A stretch of 64,000 bases of DNA from Flagellimonas marinaquae. Its GTDB lineage: Bacteria; Bacteroidota; Bacteroidia; Flavobacteriales; Flavobacteriaceae. The notes beneath the pieces are model-generated. The model worked only from the letters and a program-made list of their open reading frames with translations, made no database searches and had not been told where the DNA came from. Location of the stretch: the NCBI RefSeq assembly GCF_023716465.1, contig NZ_CP092415.1, forward strand, positions 1,217,501 through 1,281,500, read 5' to 3'. Made by a program: the position numbers and the translations under genes. Shown here in pieces: positions 45,256-57,189 of this stretch (its first letter is position 1; each line of letters opens with the position of its first letter).

Positions 45256-45319
45256 AATTTATTAATGCGACACACCAGTTTTTAAATAAGTTGTTTCTTT
45301 GTTGCACATTATTTTAGGC

Positions 45320-46939
45320 ATGGTGCACTTAAAAAAACTGTTCGGACTCCTTTTCTTTGCTTTTATGACCTTGGCACTTTGGCAATGTGCCAAACGTGGT
45401 TCTCCGAGCGGCGGTCCAAAAGATGTAACCCCACCTAAACTTACCCGTACGGAACCAGAGAATTTTAGCACTAATTTCAAGGAAAAGAAAATTCGACTTT
45501 ATTTTGATGAATTGATCAAGCTTCAAGATGTACAGAATCAATTAGTGGTATCTCCTCCATTTAAACATGCTGCGGAGATAAAGCCCCAAGGCACCCCCAG
45601 CAAGTTTATAGAGGTTACCATAAAGGACACACTTCGTGAAAATACAACGTATACCATCAATTTTGGGCAAAGTATCCAAGACAATAACGAAGGAAACCCC
45701 AATAGTTTTTTGAGCTACGTATTCTCTACAGGGGACTATATTGATTCCTTGACCTTATCCGGAGCGGTAAAAGATGCCGTAAACAGAAAAGCCGATGAAT
45801 TTATCAGTGTTGTCCTCTACGAAATGGACAGTACCTATACCGATTCCACTATTTACAAAGAACCTCCTTTGTACATTACCAACACCGGGGATAGTTTGCC
45901 GCTCTTTGAATTAAGAAACCTAAAGGCCGGAAAGTATGCCCTTTTTGGTTTAAAAGATGTTAACAAGAACAATATGTTCGATCAGGCCCAGGACAAAATT
46001 GGGTTTATCGAGGATACCATTACTATTCCGACCGATTCAATCTATTTGCTAAACCTATTTAAGGAAGAATTAAATTATAAAGCTTCGGTACCCAGTTTGG
46101 TGGCCAAGAACAAAATAATATTCGGGTATCAAGGCAATCAAACAGATATGGATATCAGCACTATTACTGCTCTTCCCGATTCCGTGAGCACAACTATTTT
46201 GAAAGAGCGAGACAAGGATACTTTAAATTTTTGGCTGACACCGACCGAGTTGGATTCCATTGTTTTTCTGGTAAAAAACGACAAGGTCGAGGTTATCGAC
46301 ACCTTTACGGTAAAAATGCGCGACCTCGCCATAGATTCGTTAAAACTTTCTACTTCGGTAAACGGGAAAATTAATTTCGAGGATACTTTTAGCATTTTGG
46401 CCAATACGCCCTTGGTTACTCTGGACACCACACAAGTCTCCCTAAATGTAAGCGATTCTATTCCTGCCCCGTACAGTGCCGCTTTGGACACCATAAAAAA
46501 CAAAATTGATTTTGATTTTGAAACAGAACCCAATCAAAATTATACGTTTACATTGTTGCCCGGGGCCATCACCGATTTCTTCGGGATACAGAATGACACC
46601 CTCTCATATAACCTTTCTACCGGTAGTTTTGCCGATTATGGAAATCTGCGCATGGTACTGGGAGGAGACGTAAACTATCCTGTAATTGTTCAGCTCACCA
46701 ACGAAAAAGGAGAAATTCAGCGAGAGATTTTGGCGCGCGAATCACAAATTTTTGAGTTCAACAACTTGCAACCTGGAAATTATGTTGCCAGAGTAATTTT
46801 GGATGAGAATGGCAATGGCAAAATGGATACGGGGAATTTTCTTAAAAAAATCCAACCGGAAAGGGTAAGTTATTATCCCGGAACTATTGAGATCAGAGCT
46901 AATTGGGAAAAAGAAGAAACTTTTATTTTATCAAATTAA
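45320..46939 (+). CDS. Ig-like (Big_5) domain lipoprotein
   Basis: The 539-residue protein begins with a lipoprotein signal (LALWQC, Cys23) and a typical RGSPSGGPKDVTPPKL sequence, then a Big_5-type Ig domain (about 40-140: EPENFSTNFKEKKIRLYFDE in parts, SFLSYVFSTGDYID) and several beta-sandwich segments. Proteins with this start are common in Bacteroidota outer membranes; none has a clear function. The ATG at 45320 is preferred. Its end overlaps the convergent amidase gene by 17 bases. Confidence 0.8.
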   Translation: MVHLKKLFGLLFFAFMTLALWQCAKRGSPSGGPKDVTPPKLTRTEPENFSTNFKEKKIRLYFDELIKLQDVQNQLVVSPPFKHAAEIKPQGTPSKFIEVTIKDTLRENTTYTINFGQSIQDNNEGNPNSFLSYVFSTGDYIDSLTLSGAVKDAVNRKADEFISVVLYEMDSTYTDSTIYKEPPLYITNTGDSLPLFELRNLKAGKYALFGLKDVNKNNMFDQAQDKIGFIEDTITIPTDSIYLLNLFKEELNYKASVPSLVAKNKIIFGYQGNQTDMDISTITALPDSVSTTILKERDKDTLNFWLTPTELDSIVFLVKNDKVEVIDTFTVKMRDLAIDSLKLSTSVNGKINFEDTFSILANTPLVTLDTTQVSLNVSDSIPAPYSAALDTIKNKIDFDFETEPNQNYTFTLLPGAITDFFGIQNDTLSYNLSTGSFADYGNLRMVLGGDVNYPVIVQLTNEKGEIQREILARESQIFEFNNLQPGNYVARVILDENGNGKMDTGNFLKKIQPERVSYYPGTIEIRANWEKEETFILSN

Positions 46940-47699
46940 AAGTGTCCCTGTCTTCCAAAAATTTTAATTTATTTCTTGTATTTTCAATGTGTTCCTTATG
47001 CAGTTTGGCATAAAGAACTTCTTCATTTCTCGAGAATGCCAACGGTTCGCCGAGCACATTATAAATTGCGGAATGTCCAGGATATTCAAAACCCAACTCA
47101 TCCATTCCGCACCGATTGACCCCGATACTGTAGGACATATTCTCTATGGCTCTTGCCTTTAAAAGTGTATCCCAGGCATTAATTCTCTTTTTTGGCCAGT
47201 TTGCAACATAAATGAGTATATCGTAGTTTTCGGTGTTCCTTGCCCAAACAGGAAACCGAAGATCATAACATATCATAGGACATATTTTAAATCCTTTGTA
47301 CTCAAACATCAATTTTTGGTTTCCCGCTTTATAAACCTCATTTTCTCCCGCCAAGGTAAATGTGTGCCTTTTATTATAAGTGTACATTTCCTGATCTGAG
47401 GAAACAAAGAACAAACGGTTGTAAAATGCATCTTCTTCCCGATACACAATGCTTCCCATAACCGCCACATTAGTGTTTTGAGCAATAGTATGCATCCATT
47501 GTACAGTAATTTCGCTTTCTTCCTTTGCTATGACATCCGGGTTCATGGTAAACCCGGTAGTAAACATTTCTGGCAGTACGATCAAATCCACATCATGCGA
47601 AATGCCTGCTATTTTATCCTCGAACATTTTTCTATTGGCTTCGGGTTTTTCCCAATGCAGATAGGTTTGGATCAATGCGAGGTTCAATGTGGGATACAT
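46923..47699 (-). CDS. Nitrilase-superfamily amidase (omega-amidase YafV-like)
   Basis: The 258-residue enzyme has the Glu-Lys-Cys triad of the carbon-nitrogen hydrolase family: Glu44 (VLPEMF), Lys110 (YNKRHTF) and Cys144 (MICYDLRFP). The sequence around it fits the omega-amidase branch that hydrolyses alpha-ketoglutaramate or alpha-ketosuccinamate in methionine and glutamine salvage. Its ATG abuts the stop codon of the ankyrin gene with no spacer, so translation is probably coupled. Confidence 0.9.
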   Translation of the reverse strand: MYPTLNLALIQTYLHWEKPEANRKMFEDKIAGISHDVDLIVLPEMFTTGFTMNPDVIAKEESEITVQWMHTIAQNTNVAVMGSIVYREEDAFYNRLFFVSSDQEMYTYNKRHTFTLAGENEVYKAGNQKLMFEYKGFKICPMICYDLRFPVWARNTENYDILIYVANWPKKRINAWDTLLKARAIENMSYSIGVNRCGMDELGFEYPGHSAIYNVLGEPLAFSRNEEVLYAKLHKEHIENTRNKLKFLEDRDTFNLIK

Positions 47700-48182
47700 C
47701 TAATATTTTTTTAGGAGTTCCTGCATTTCGGTGATTCCTTGTTCCACCACATGATCCATGGCTGTTTTACCCCTAGCATCCTTTACTGTGGCATCTGCGC
47801 CATTTTTAAGCAATAGTTCCGCCATATCTTTCCGGTTAAAGGTAACCGCATAAATTAGACAGGTAGCTCCCATCGCATTCTTTACATTTACACTGGCCCC
47901 TGCATTGATCAGAGTTTCTGCAATACCTGTATATCCTTTAAAGCAAACTCCCATTAGAGCGGTGTTTCCGGAACCGTCCAAAGCATCGACTTTGGCCCCT
48001 TTGTTCAGCAAGGACCGAACAATATCGCTATGTCCATAATACGCAGCCAAAAGCAATGGTGTTGATCCACGTTGATCTTGTGTTTCCAAGAGTACTGGAT
48101 CGGTCTGCAATAGGCCTTCCACTCCTTGGAGATTTCCATTTCTTATATGGTTGAAGAGTTCTTCCTTCCTATTTTTAGTCAT
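47700..48182 (-). CDS. Ankyrin-repeat protein
   Basis: The 160-residue protein consists of about four ankyrin repeats (for example GSTPLLLAAYYGHSDIVRSLL, GNTALMGVCFKGYTGIAETLI in parts, GATCLIYAVTFNRKDMAELLL in parts), with no signal peptide or enzymatic domain. Ankyrin genes next to catalase genes are known in other bacteria (for example ankB beside katB in Pseudomonas aeruginosa), where they support catalase function. Here it follows katG with a strong terminator-like hairpin placed directly before its start codon. Confidence 0.9.
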   Translation of the reverse strand: MTKNRKEELFNHIRNGNLQGVEGLLQTDPVLLETQDQRGSTPLLLAAYYGHSDIVRSLLNKGAKVDALDGSGNTALMGVCFKGYTGIAETLINAGASVNVKNAMGATCLIYAVTFNRKDMAELLLKNGADATVKDARGKTAMDHVVEQGITEMQELLKKY

Positions 48183-48189
48183 GCTGAAA

Positions 48190-48232
48190 GTTATAAAAAA
48201 ACTGCCACAACCGTATGGGTCATGGCAGTATT
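48190..48232 (-). terminator. Terminator-like hairpin between katG and the ankyrin gene
   Basis: On the minus strand ACTGCCA-TG-ACC-CATAC-GGT-TG-TGGCAGT forms a stem of 7 plus 3 pairs, followed at once by TTTTTTT. It ends about 10 bases before the ankyrin ATG. I see no -7 box between it and that ATG, so ankyrin expression would depend on read-through or on an unseen promoter. Confidence 0.85.
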
Positions 48233-48264
48233 GAAATTGATTTTCTTTTTCTGTTTATTATGTT

Positions 48265-50717
<2,453 letters not shown>

Positions 50718-51248
50718 ATGAAAAAAATAAAATCAGTGATCGTTGTGGCCTTGATGTTAATTGGAACAAGTGCCATAGCCCAGAACAGTAAGGACAGAAA
50801 GATTATGGCCGATGCGGAAAGGGCCAAAACAACCCTATTGGAAACCAGTCCTGCTTTGGACCAGTTTTTTGAAGAATCCGCAGGTTACGTTATTTTTCCT
50901 AATGTTGGAAAAGGAGGATTTATTATTGGCGGGGCATCGGGCAATGGTGTAGTCTATGAAGACGGTGATGCCGTGGGCATGGCAAATCTTAAAAAATTGA
51001 ATATCGGGCTACAGGCTGGTGGACAGGCTATTATTGAAGTTATTTTCTTTGAGACCGAAGTGGACCTGCAACGTTTTAAAACCGAGAAGTTCCAATTTGC
51101 GGCAGAAACTTCTGCTGTGGCCCTAAAATCCGGAATTGCCTTTGAGGCCAAATACAAAGACGGTGTAGCCGTTTTTGCACTGCCGAAGGCCGGTCTTATG
51201 GCAGATGCATCGGTCGGTGGACAAAAATTTAAGTATACGGCTTTCTAA
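50718..51248 (+). CDS. SYLF/Ysc84-domain lipid-binding protein
   Basis: The 176-residue exported protein has a signal peptide (about 1-21, ending AIAQ) and the SYLF (Ysc84 actin-binding-like) domain, recognisable by ESAGYVIFPNVGKGGFIIGG, GNGVVYEDGD, LQAGGQAIIEVIFF and FAAETSAVA. The domain binds lipids (phosphoinositides) in eukaryotic relatives. In bacteria it is probably periplasmic or surface-bound, with an unclear role. It stands divergent from katG. Confidence 0.88.
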   Translation: MKKIKSVIVVALMLIGTSAIAQNSKDRKIMADAERAKTTLLETSPALDQFFEESAGYVIFPNVGKGGFIIGGASGNGVVYEDGDAVGMANLKKLNIGLQAGGQAIIEVIFFETEVDLQRFKTEKFQFAAETSAVALKSGIAFEAKYKDGVAVFALPKAGLMADASVGGQKFKYTAF

Positions 51249-51253
51249 ACAAT

Positions 51254-52618
51254 TTACTCCCTAATCCCCGGGGAAAAATCCTCGGGGGCATTTTGGGGCG
51301 TTTTAATGGTTCCTGCATCTCCCGAATCGTTAAAAATGGTCCATTCACCAAAGGTGAAGATGGGACTGCCCTTCAAAATATCGGAATCACGAACGGCGCG
51401 CCCATCTTCAAACTCATGATCAGTGCCTGTTCCATCCTCTCCAATTACTCCGAACACATCTATTACCTCGCCAAAAGGATCAACCAATTCCAGATTATCA
51501 TCCCCGTTGGAGTCTGCCGGGCTATTGGTGGACACGCCCAAGTCTGGTGCAAAGCCGTAAACCAGCTCAAATTCTTCCGCATTGGGCGAAATGACCAAAG
51601 TACTTTCCGGACCAATAACAAATCCCGACAAATCAATAGTGGAGCTAACTTCTGTATTATCGTTAGTGTATCGTCGGAGTGTCCACAGGTTTAAATCCAA
51701 TGGTTCCAAAGCGGAATTGTACAGTTCTACAAACCGAGCTTTTGAATTATTGTCGGGGTCTGCCAATTCGGAAATAAATATTTGATCAGAGGTGAACTCT
51801 GTAATAATTTCTGGGCAACGCTCTTCGGTAAAATTTACATCTTCCAAAGTTCGAACAAACAATTGCGGTACATCTCCATCCTTTGTCAAAATAGCTGTAA
51901 GCGTCCCGTTATTTTCAGGTAAAGATTCGGCTTGGAAGTCGGCATACCCACTATTCACGAGCATAACCTCATTTTCATCACAATCCTGTATGGTTCGTTC
52001 CGTCTCTTCTTCTGCAATGGCGTAGGTTTCCCCAATAATTTCATCAGCAAATTCAACACTTTGCAATTGTACTACTATGTTTGATGGCAGGCTGTTCATT
52101 TCGGGAATGGTTGTGACCACAGGATCTACAATTCCGCCACCGTCACACGACACAAAAAGATGCTCCAATACTTTTCCAGAAGGTATCCTCCCGATGGAAA
52201 TGTTTCCAAATGAAGAAAAAACACTGCCTATTCGGATATTGTTGCCCTTTTTGCTCAAATAAAGACCTTTTAATTTTACATATACTTTACTCCCTAATGG
52301 GAATTTTAAATGCGATTCCCTCAAATCCATTTCCAATTGAATTCCTTTGGACGGATTGCTCAATGCATCTTGCAGATAAAGCTCTCCGAAAAAGTTCCCA
52401 GCCCGGTCAGATGAAATCACGTAGCCTTCCAAAATCAAATCCTCTTGAATTTGGACTACCTCTTCTTGTACCATCGAATCCAAGTCTTTAAAGGAGATGT
52501 TGGCGGCCATATCGGTCTCACAATTACTGCCAATTTCATCAAACTCTCGGCCATCAACACAACATAAAAGGGTCATTGATCCAATAACAATAATGGTTTT
52601 AAACAGTACATTTTTCAT
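51254..52618 (-). CDS. DUF5689 and lamin-tail domain lipoprotein
   Basis: The 454-residue protein has a lipoprotein signal (TLLCC, Cys19 or Cys20), a DUF5689 domain (about 30-260, an OB-fold-like beta barrel with LEGYVISSDRAGNFFGELYLQD in parts) and a lamin-tail domain (about 280-400, with FISELADPDNNSKARFVELYN in parts and VIDVFGVIG). Lamin-tail domains occur in extracellular nucleases and other surface proteins. It lies 9 bases after the TonB receptor gene and likely forms the surface partner of that receptor. Confidence 0.82.
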   Translation of the reverse strand: MKNVLFKTIIVIGSMTLLCCVDGREFDEIGSNCETDMAANISFKDLDSMVQEEVVQIQEDLILEGYVISSDRAGNFFGELYLQDALSNPSKGIQLEMDLRESHLKFPLGSKVYVKLKGLYLSKKGNNIRIGSVFSSFGNISIGRIPSGKVLEHLFVSCDGGGIVDPVVTTIPEMNSLPSNIVVQLQSVEFADEIIGETYAIAEEETERTIQDCDENEVMLVNSGYADFQAESLPENNGTLTAILTKDGDVPQLFVRTLEDVNFTEERCPEIITEFTSDQIFISELADPDNNSKARFVELYNSALEPLDLNLWTLRRYTNDNTEVSSTIDLSGFVIGPESTLVISPNAEEFELVYGFAPDLGVSTNSPADSNGDDNLELVDPFGEVIDVFGVIGEDGTGTDHEFEDGRAVRDSDILKGSPIFTFGEWTIFNDSGDAGTIKTPQNAPEDFSPGIRE

Positions 52619-52627
52619 AAGTAGGAT

Positions 52628-55363
52628 TTAAAAGCTAATGGCCAAGTTCAAGAAATAGGTCCTCCCGTAACTGTACCAATATTTGGGTGCAAAAGAGGGA
52701 GAGCTGCTTTGATTATCTTGTTTCAACTGACCAAAATTTCCGTTCCGGCTCTGTTCGTAACCACCGGTTCGAAAGACCGTATCAAAAACATTGTTGATGC
52801 TGGCAAAAAAGCTGATGTACTTTCCATCAACGAGCCAAGATTTACCTCCGACCAGATTGAGCAAATAGATATCATCAAGCTTATTTTGCTTTAGCAATTT
52901 GGCTACATTTTCCTCCGTAGCATCGGAAAAGGTTTCACCGGTTTCCGGGTCTATTAAAAAACTTGCAGTTCTGGTAATTGTAGACAGATTGATGTAATTA
53001 TTGGTGAGAAAATTGGTGGTTCCGCTTATCCACCAATACTTAGGAGCTCTGTAGGAAACTCCCAGCGCAAATGCCGTCTGGGGTCCCTGGGCCAGTTTTA
53101 GGTCTTTAAGGGTGGCAACGCCCAAGTCAATATTTCCTTCTGGCGCTATCAGGTCTTCCTCAGCACCTGCAGTATCAAAATTGATTTGGACAGATGGGTC
53201 GCTGGCGTACACATAATGCCCCAGATTTCCAGCAGCGGTCAATTTTACCGTAGATGATGCTTCGTACTCGAAGCCAAACTCAATGCCTTTATGTAGCCTA
53301 TCCAATCCCGTGATCACCTCCTGTACAAAATCGGAACCGAGTCCTGAATCCACAAAAAAGAAATTGATATCCGTGGTATGCTGGAATCTTGTGTAAAACG
53401 CACTGATTCGTCCTGTTAAGCGTGGCAAGCGCACAAAATAGCTCAAATCCACACTGCTTACCAACTCTTTCTGAAGCTCAGGAACTATTTCATTGTTTTC
53501 CCTTGGGTTGATGAATATATTTTGAACAATAGGTGACCGTTCCACCATAGCTGCATTTGCAGCAAACCAATGCCTCCCCGTTAAGAAATAGGTAAATCCT
53601 CCTTTGTAGGCCAAATTGGAAAATGCTATTTTATCGCCCGTTCCAAAGGAATTTTCCAAATAGCGCTCGTTTTTAAAGAATCCGTTACGCTGCACATTAA
53701 AGTTGGAGTACGATGCGGAAGCAAATCCATTCCACTTTTTAGCATTAAGTTTCACCTGTGCAAATCCTTCCAGCTGCGAGGCATCCAAATTGTAATGGTA
53801 ATTGAATTTTTCACCTTCGGTTTTCTGTAATTCTCCATCGACATGGTTCAATGTACTGGAAAAGGTATCCATATCCTCATGATAACTGGCACCCAACAGA
53901 TCTTGAATCTCTGCATAATTTTCTGATGATGTGGATCTAAAATTTCCACCAAATCCCAGTTTAATGAAATCTCTCAATGTATAATTGAAGCTAGTGGCTG
54001 CAGAAATAGTTGTGTTGTGAGCAATATCATCATAAAGCAGGTAAGCTGCTTTTTCTCCATTGTTACTGTTAGCCGTGTAGAGTTGTCCCCAATCCAATTG
54101 CGGGTTTTCCAAAAAGGCTTCTCTTGCCAAGTTGGCATTTATAAAGTCCGCTCCAATGGAACTGTTGATGTGGTAGCTGGGCAAATAGCGATAGTAGGTC
54201 GGGTCGGGATTCGGCGCATTGTAATAGCCAAGTCTGCTTCTGGAATTGATCCCCGTTTGATAGGCAAGCCCAATATTCCAATCGATTTTATTCTTATCCA
54301 ATGCATAGTTCAAGAGAAATAACGGTTCAAAAACCTCACGTTCCCTAGAATTCCTGATTTTTCCATCCTGTTTTCCCCAATACGGATTGTACTGGTTGCC
54401 CCTCAAATCAAAAACCTCCTCCGTTAAGGCTGAAGAACGTCCGCGCCGGTTACGTGCCAAAATTGAGGTAAATGTGATGCTATTTTGTGGGTTGAACTGG
54501 TACTCTATTGCTCCAAAAACTGAATAAGCATCGTACAACGTACCTTCTACAAACCCCTCTTTGGCCCACCGCCGCGAAACGGATACCGAATAAGCCAATC
54601 CCCTCGGTTTTTCTCCTGAGTTATAAGTGGCCATAAGTCTACCGCGATAGGTACGATTGGAAGCTGATGAAGATAAGCGTAGGCCTGGACGCATAACAGA
54701 GGGCCGGGTGTTGATATTGGTATTTCCCAAAATGCCCCCAAATGTATAGGGATCGAATGTTAGACCATTGGTAAATTCTTGATTTCGTACCGCATCATTA
54801 AGTCCGCCCCAATTGTTCCATTGTGGCCTGCCATCAAAAAATTTATTCATTGGAATACCATTAATGAGCACTTGTCCATTTTTGGAATCGTAACCTCGTA
54901 CCTTAAAAAATGCTTGACCAAAATCAAAAGCGGCACGGTTCAAGAAAATATCGCGTGTAGATTGCAATAATCCCATGGAAGTGGAAACGGATTCAGCATC
55001 ATCGGACAGGTCGCCATCGGTAAGCGAAATCAAATTATCCGTTTGCTCGTGGGCAATATCCCGTTCGAGATAAATCAGCCCTAAATCAATCGGGTTTCCT
55101 TCCAAATAGACCGAAAATCGCTTCGATATAAAATCCAAAGCGGAAATACGGAGCATTTGGTCTCCGGATTTGGACAAGGTAATTTCAAAGGCTCCGTTCT
55201 TGTTTGTCTCAAATTCTTGTGAAGTGTTTTCCAATGTAATTATAGCATTGGAAATGGGCACATCCGAACCATTCTCCATTAATTGTCCTGTAATTCGAGT
55301 ACTTTGTTGTGCATACAGCAATTCACAACAACAAAGTACAGCCACTACTATGGCTAGCCTCAT
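52628..55363 (-). CDS. TonB-dependent receptor linked to the DUF5689/EEP locus
   Basis: The 911-residue protein has a signal peptide (about 1-19, ending LLYAQ), a carboxypeptidase-like domain (about 22-110), a plug (about 120-240, with AFFKVRGYDSKNGQVLINGIPMNKFFDGRP in parts) and a barrel that ends in a strand with FLNLAISF. The ATG at 55363 is used; the frame can be read to 55546 but the extra part has no signal and overlaps the divergent promoter. It is followed by a DUF5689/lamin-tail lipoprotein and faces a secreted EEP nuclease/phosphatase, which suggests uptake of a nucleic-acid or phosphate-ester product. Confidence 0.85.
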   Translation of the reverse strand: MRLAIVVAVLCCCELLYAQQSTRITGQLMENGSDVPISNAIITLENTSQEFETNKNGAFEITLSKSGDQMLRISALDFISKRFSVYLEGNPIDLGLIYLERDIAHEQTDNLISLTDGDLSDDAESVSTSMGLLQSTRDIFLNRAAFDFGQAFFKVRGYDSKNGQVLINGIPMNKFFDGRPQWNNWGGLNDAVRNQEFTNGLTFDPYTFGGILGNTNINTRPSVMRPGLRLSSSASNRTYRGRLMATYNSGEKPRGLAYSVSVSRRWAKEGFVEGTLYDAYSVFGAIEYQFNPQNSITFTSILARNRRGRSSALTEEVFDLRGNQYNPYWGKQDGKIRNSREREVFEPLFLLNYALDKNKIDWNIGLAYQTGINSRSRLGYYNAPNPDPTYYRYLPSYHINSSIGADFINANLAREAFLENPQLDWGQLYTANSNNGEKAAYLLYDDIAHNTTISAATSFNYTLRDFIKLGFGGNFRSTSSENYAEIQDLLGASYHEDMDTFSSTLNHVDGELQKTEGEKFNYHYNLDASQLEGFAQVKLNAKKWNGFASASYSNFNVQRNGFFKNERYLENSFGTGDKIAFSNLAYKGGFTYFLTGRHWFAANAAMVERSPIVQNIFINPRENNEIVPELQKELVSSVDLSYFVRLPRLTGRISAFYTRFQHTTDINFFFVDSGLGSDFVQEVITGLDRLHKGIEFGFEYEASSTVKLTAAGNLGHYVYASDPSVQINFDTAGAEEDLIAPEGNIDLGVATLKDLKLAQGPQTAFALGVSYRAPKYWWISGTTNFLTNNYINLSTITRTASFLIDPETGETFSDATEENVAKLLKQNKLDDIYLLNLVGGKSWLVDGKYISFFASINNVFDTVFRTGGYEQSRNGNFGQLKQDNQSSSPSFAPKYWYSYGRTYFLNLAISF

Positions 55364-55464
55364 AGCGTATTGTAGGTTAATTAAGAAAAAAGGGGTTGTA
55401 ATTGCTGTACAAACTGCGGAAAAGCGAACAATTCTACATATTTTAGCTGCAAAATCAAAATAAA

Positions 55465-56502
55465 ATGCGATTATTAATATGCCTACTTGTATTAATATCG
55501 ACCTCACTGTATGGACAAAAGTCCAAGGCTTACACCTTAAGAACAATTGCTTTTTACAACTGTGAAAACCTGTTCGATACGGTAAACGACTCCCTTACTT
55601 TTGATGACGACCGCACCCCGGAAGGACGGTACCATTGGACGCAGGAGCGTTACCATCAAAAGATTGAGAATCTATCCAAAGTAATTTCCAAAATTGGTTA
55701 TGAGACGTCCAAAACATCTCCAGATATTATTGGTCTCTGCGAGGTTGAAAATCTGGATGTGCTTGAAGATTTGGTGCAACATCCCAACTTGCGGGAAAAG
55801 GATTATGGCATCATTCATTTTGATTCGCCCGATGAACGTGGAATTGATGTTGCCCTACTTTACAAAAAGGCTTCCTTTATTCCATCGTCGTTCAAAAGTC
55901 ATAGGCTTTTGTTGTTTGATGACATGGGGGAACGGGAATATACCCGTGATCAGTTGGTGGTCGGCGGTACCATGGATCAAGAAGAAGTCTATTTTATTGT
56001 GAACCATTGGCCCTCCCGAAGGGGTGGTGCCGCCAAAAGTCAGCCATTTCGGGTACGGGCGGCCTTGCTCAATAAGCGCATCATAGATTCCATTCAAAAA
56101 TTGGATTTGGATGCTAAAATTATTGCCATGGGAGACCTAAACGATGACCCCATTGATGACAGTTTGAAAAAAATATTGAAAACAAAAGTCAAAAAAGACC
56201 AATTGGATAGTTTGAGCCTTTACAATCCGATGGAGGCCATGTTTAAGAAAGGCGTTGGCTCTTTAGCATATCGAGATAAATGGAACTTGTTCGACCAAAT
56301 GTTTTTTACATCCAATTTGGTGACCAAAGACCGAACTAGGCTCACATTCTGGAAAGCCGGAATCTTTGCGCCAGAATTCATCCGAACCGACAAAGGAAGG
56401 TTCAAGGGTTATCCATGGCGCACATACTCCGGCGGCACCTATACGGCTGGATACAGCGACCACTTTCCTGCGTATTTGTTTTTGTTGAAGGAGGTACGGT
56501 GA
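55465..56502 (+). CDS. Secreted endonuclease/exonuclease/phosphatase (EEP) family protein
   Basis: The 345-residue protein has a signal peptide (about 1-18, ending LYGQ) and the EEP motifs: FYNCENLFDT (Asn32, Glu34), LCEVENLDVL (metal Glu), VNHWPSRRGG (catalytic His), MGDLNDDP (Asp, Asn) and SDHFPAYLF at the end. Such enzymes cut DNA or RNA, or remove phosphate from small phospho-esters. Together with the divergent TonB receptor and lamin-tail lipoprotein it forms a plausible nucleic-acid or phosphoester scavenging unit. Confidence 0.88.
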   Translation: MRLLICLLVLISTSLYGQKSKAYTLRTIAFYNCENLFDTVNDSLTFDDDRTPEGRYHWTQERYHQKIENLSKVISKIGYETSKTSPDIIGLCEVENLDVLEDLVQHPNLREKDYGIIHFDSPDERGIDVALLYKKASFIPSSFKSHRLLLFDDMGEREYTRDQLVVGGTMDQEEVYFIVNHWPSRRGGAAKSQPFRVRAALLNKRIIDSIQKLDLDAKIIAMGDLNDDPIDDSLKKILKTKVKKDQLDSLSLYNPMEAMFKKGVGSLAYRDKWNLFDQMFFTSNLVTKDRTRLTFWKAGIFAPEFIRTDKGRFKGYPWRTYSGGTYTAGYSDHFPAYLFLLKEVR

Positions 56503-56524
56503 TAAATTTCCTGTTAACTGTTAC

Positions 56525-56600
56525 ATCGTGTCCTTCGGCTTCGCTCAGGATAAACCACAACCGAGTGTTTTGAGCACTTTTCGACTGTGCTCAAAGTGAC
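56525..56600. repeat. Intergenic palindromic repeat, second copy
   Basis: TTTGAGCAC (56569-56577) and GTGCTCAAA (56587-56595) form a perfect 9-bp stem around TTTTCGACT. The segment TCGACTGTGCTCAAAGTGAC (56581-56600) matches the right arm of the repeat at 8814-8835 in its TCGACTG-n-GCTC core and TGAC end. The left part (CTTCGGCTTCGCTCAGGA) looks like a decayed arm. There is no T-run, so it is not a standard terminator. Confidence 0.6.
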
Positions 56601-56655
56601 AAAATATTTCACATGCCTTGTAGATTCCTACTTTAGCAATGACATCATAACATTT

Positions 56656-57093
56656 TTAAGCGAACCACTGCCCCCAAGGAATACGGCTTAAAATCAATAA
56701 CAAGCCCAGTCCGTAGAAAATGGAAATGGTCTTGAATTTTTTATTGCTCTCCATAAATTTTTTGTGGCGGGACCACCCGATGGTAATAAGTACCAATGCT
56801 ATAATATTAATGAACGGATGTTCTACCGCTAATAAGCGCGCAGGAGCGTTAAGCCCGCTCATACCCAAGGTCTGTATGGCCTTAAGACCGTTTGTTGAGG
56901 TAAAGTACAGTAAAAGTCCGACCAATAGCTGAATGTGGCTCAGTATTAGTGCAAATAGGCTTACACGAAGGTCCTTTTGCATAGTAAAGTCCTTTTTGCC
57001 CAACCAGCCGGCAATGGTATTGACCACTGCGATTACCAAAACGGCCAAAACCACGTAGGCCAAATAAGAGTGTAGGTTCTTGATGATTTCCAT
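56656..57093 (-). CDS. Small four-helix membrane protein, cytochrome b-like annotation
   Basis: The 145-residue protein has four predicted membrane helices (about 9-28, 42-64, 92-108, 120-137). Histidines at 8, 53, 92 and 109 lie at or near helix ends, which is why proteins of this kind are sometimes called cytochrome B; true haem binding is not shown by the sequence. Function unknown. It stands alone between the EEP gene and the next TonB receptor. Confidence 0.7.
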   Translation of the reverse strand: MEIIKNLHSYLAYVVLAVLVIAVVNTIAGWLGKKDFTMQKDLRVSLFALILSHIQLLVGLLLYFTSTNGLKAIQTLGMSGLNAPARLLAVEHPFINIIALVLITIGWSRHKKFMESNKKFKTISIFYGLGLLLILSRIPWGQWFA

Positions 57094-57134
57094 AGGTATA
57101 GTTTGAGCTCCTAAAAATACGGAATTTTGGAGAT

Positions 57135-57168
57135 AAAAAAAGCCCCTTGCAAAACAAGGGGCTTTTAA
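57135..57168. terminator. Terminator after the TonB receptor at 57190
   Basis: AGCCCCTTG-CAAAA-CAAGGGGCT is a perfect 9-bp stem followed on the minus strand by TTTTTTTATC. It lies about 20 bases after the receptor stop codon. Confidence 0.93.
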
Positions 57169-57189
57169 TTGTACCTATTTTAAATTCTA

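Noticed and set aside
55364..55546. N-terminal extension of the TonB receptor at 52628
   Set aside because: The extra residues precede a good signal peptide and overlap the EEP gene start on the other strand.
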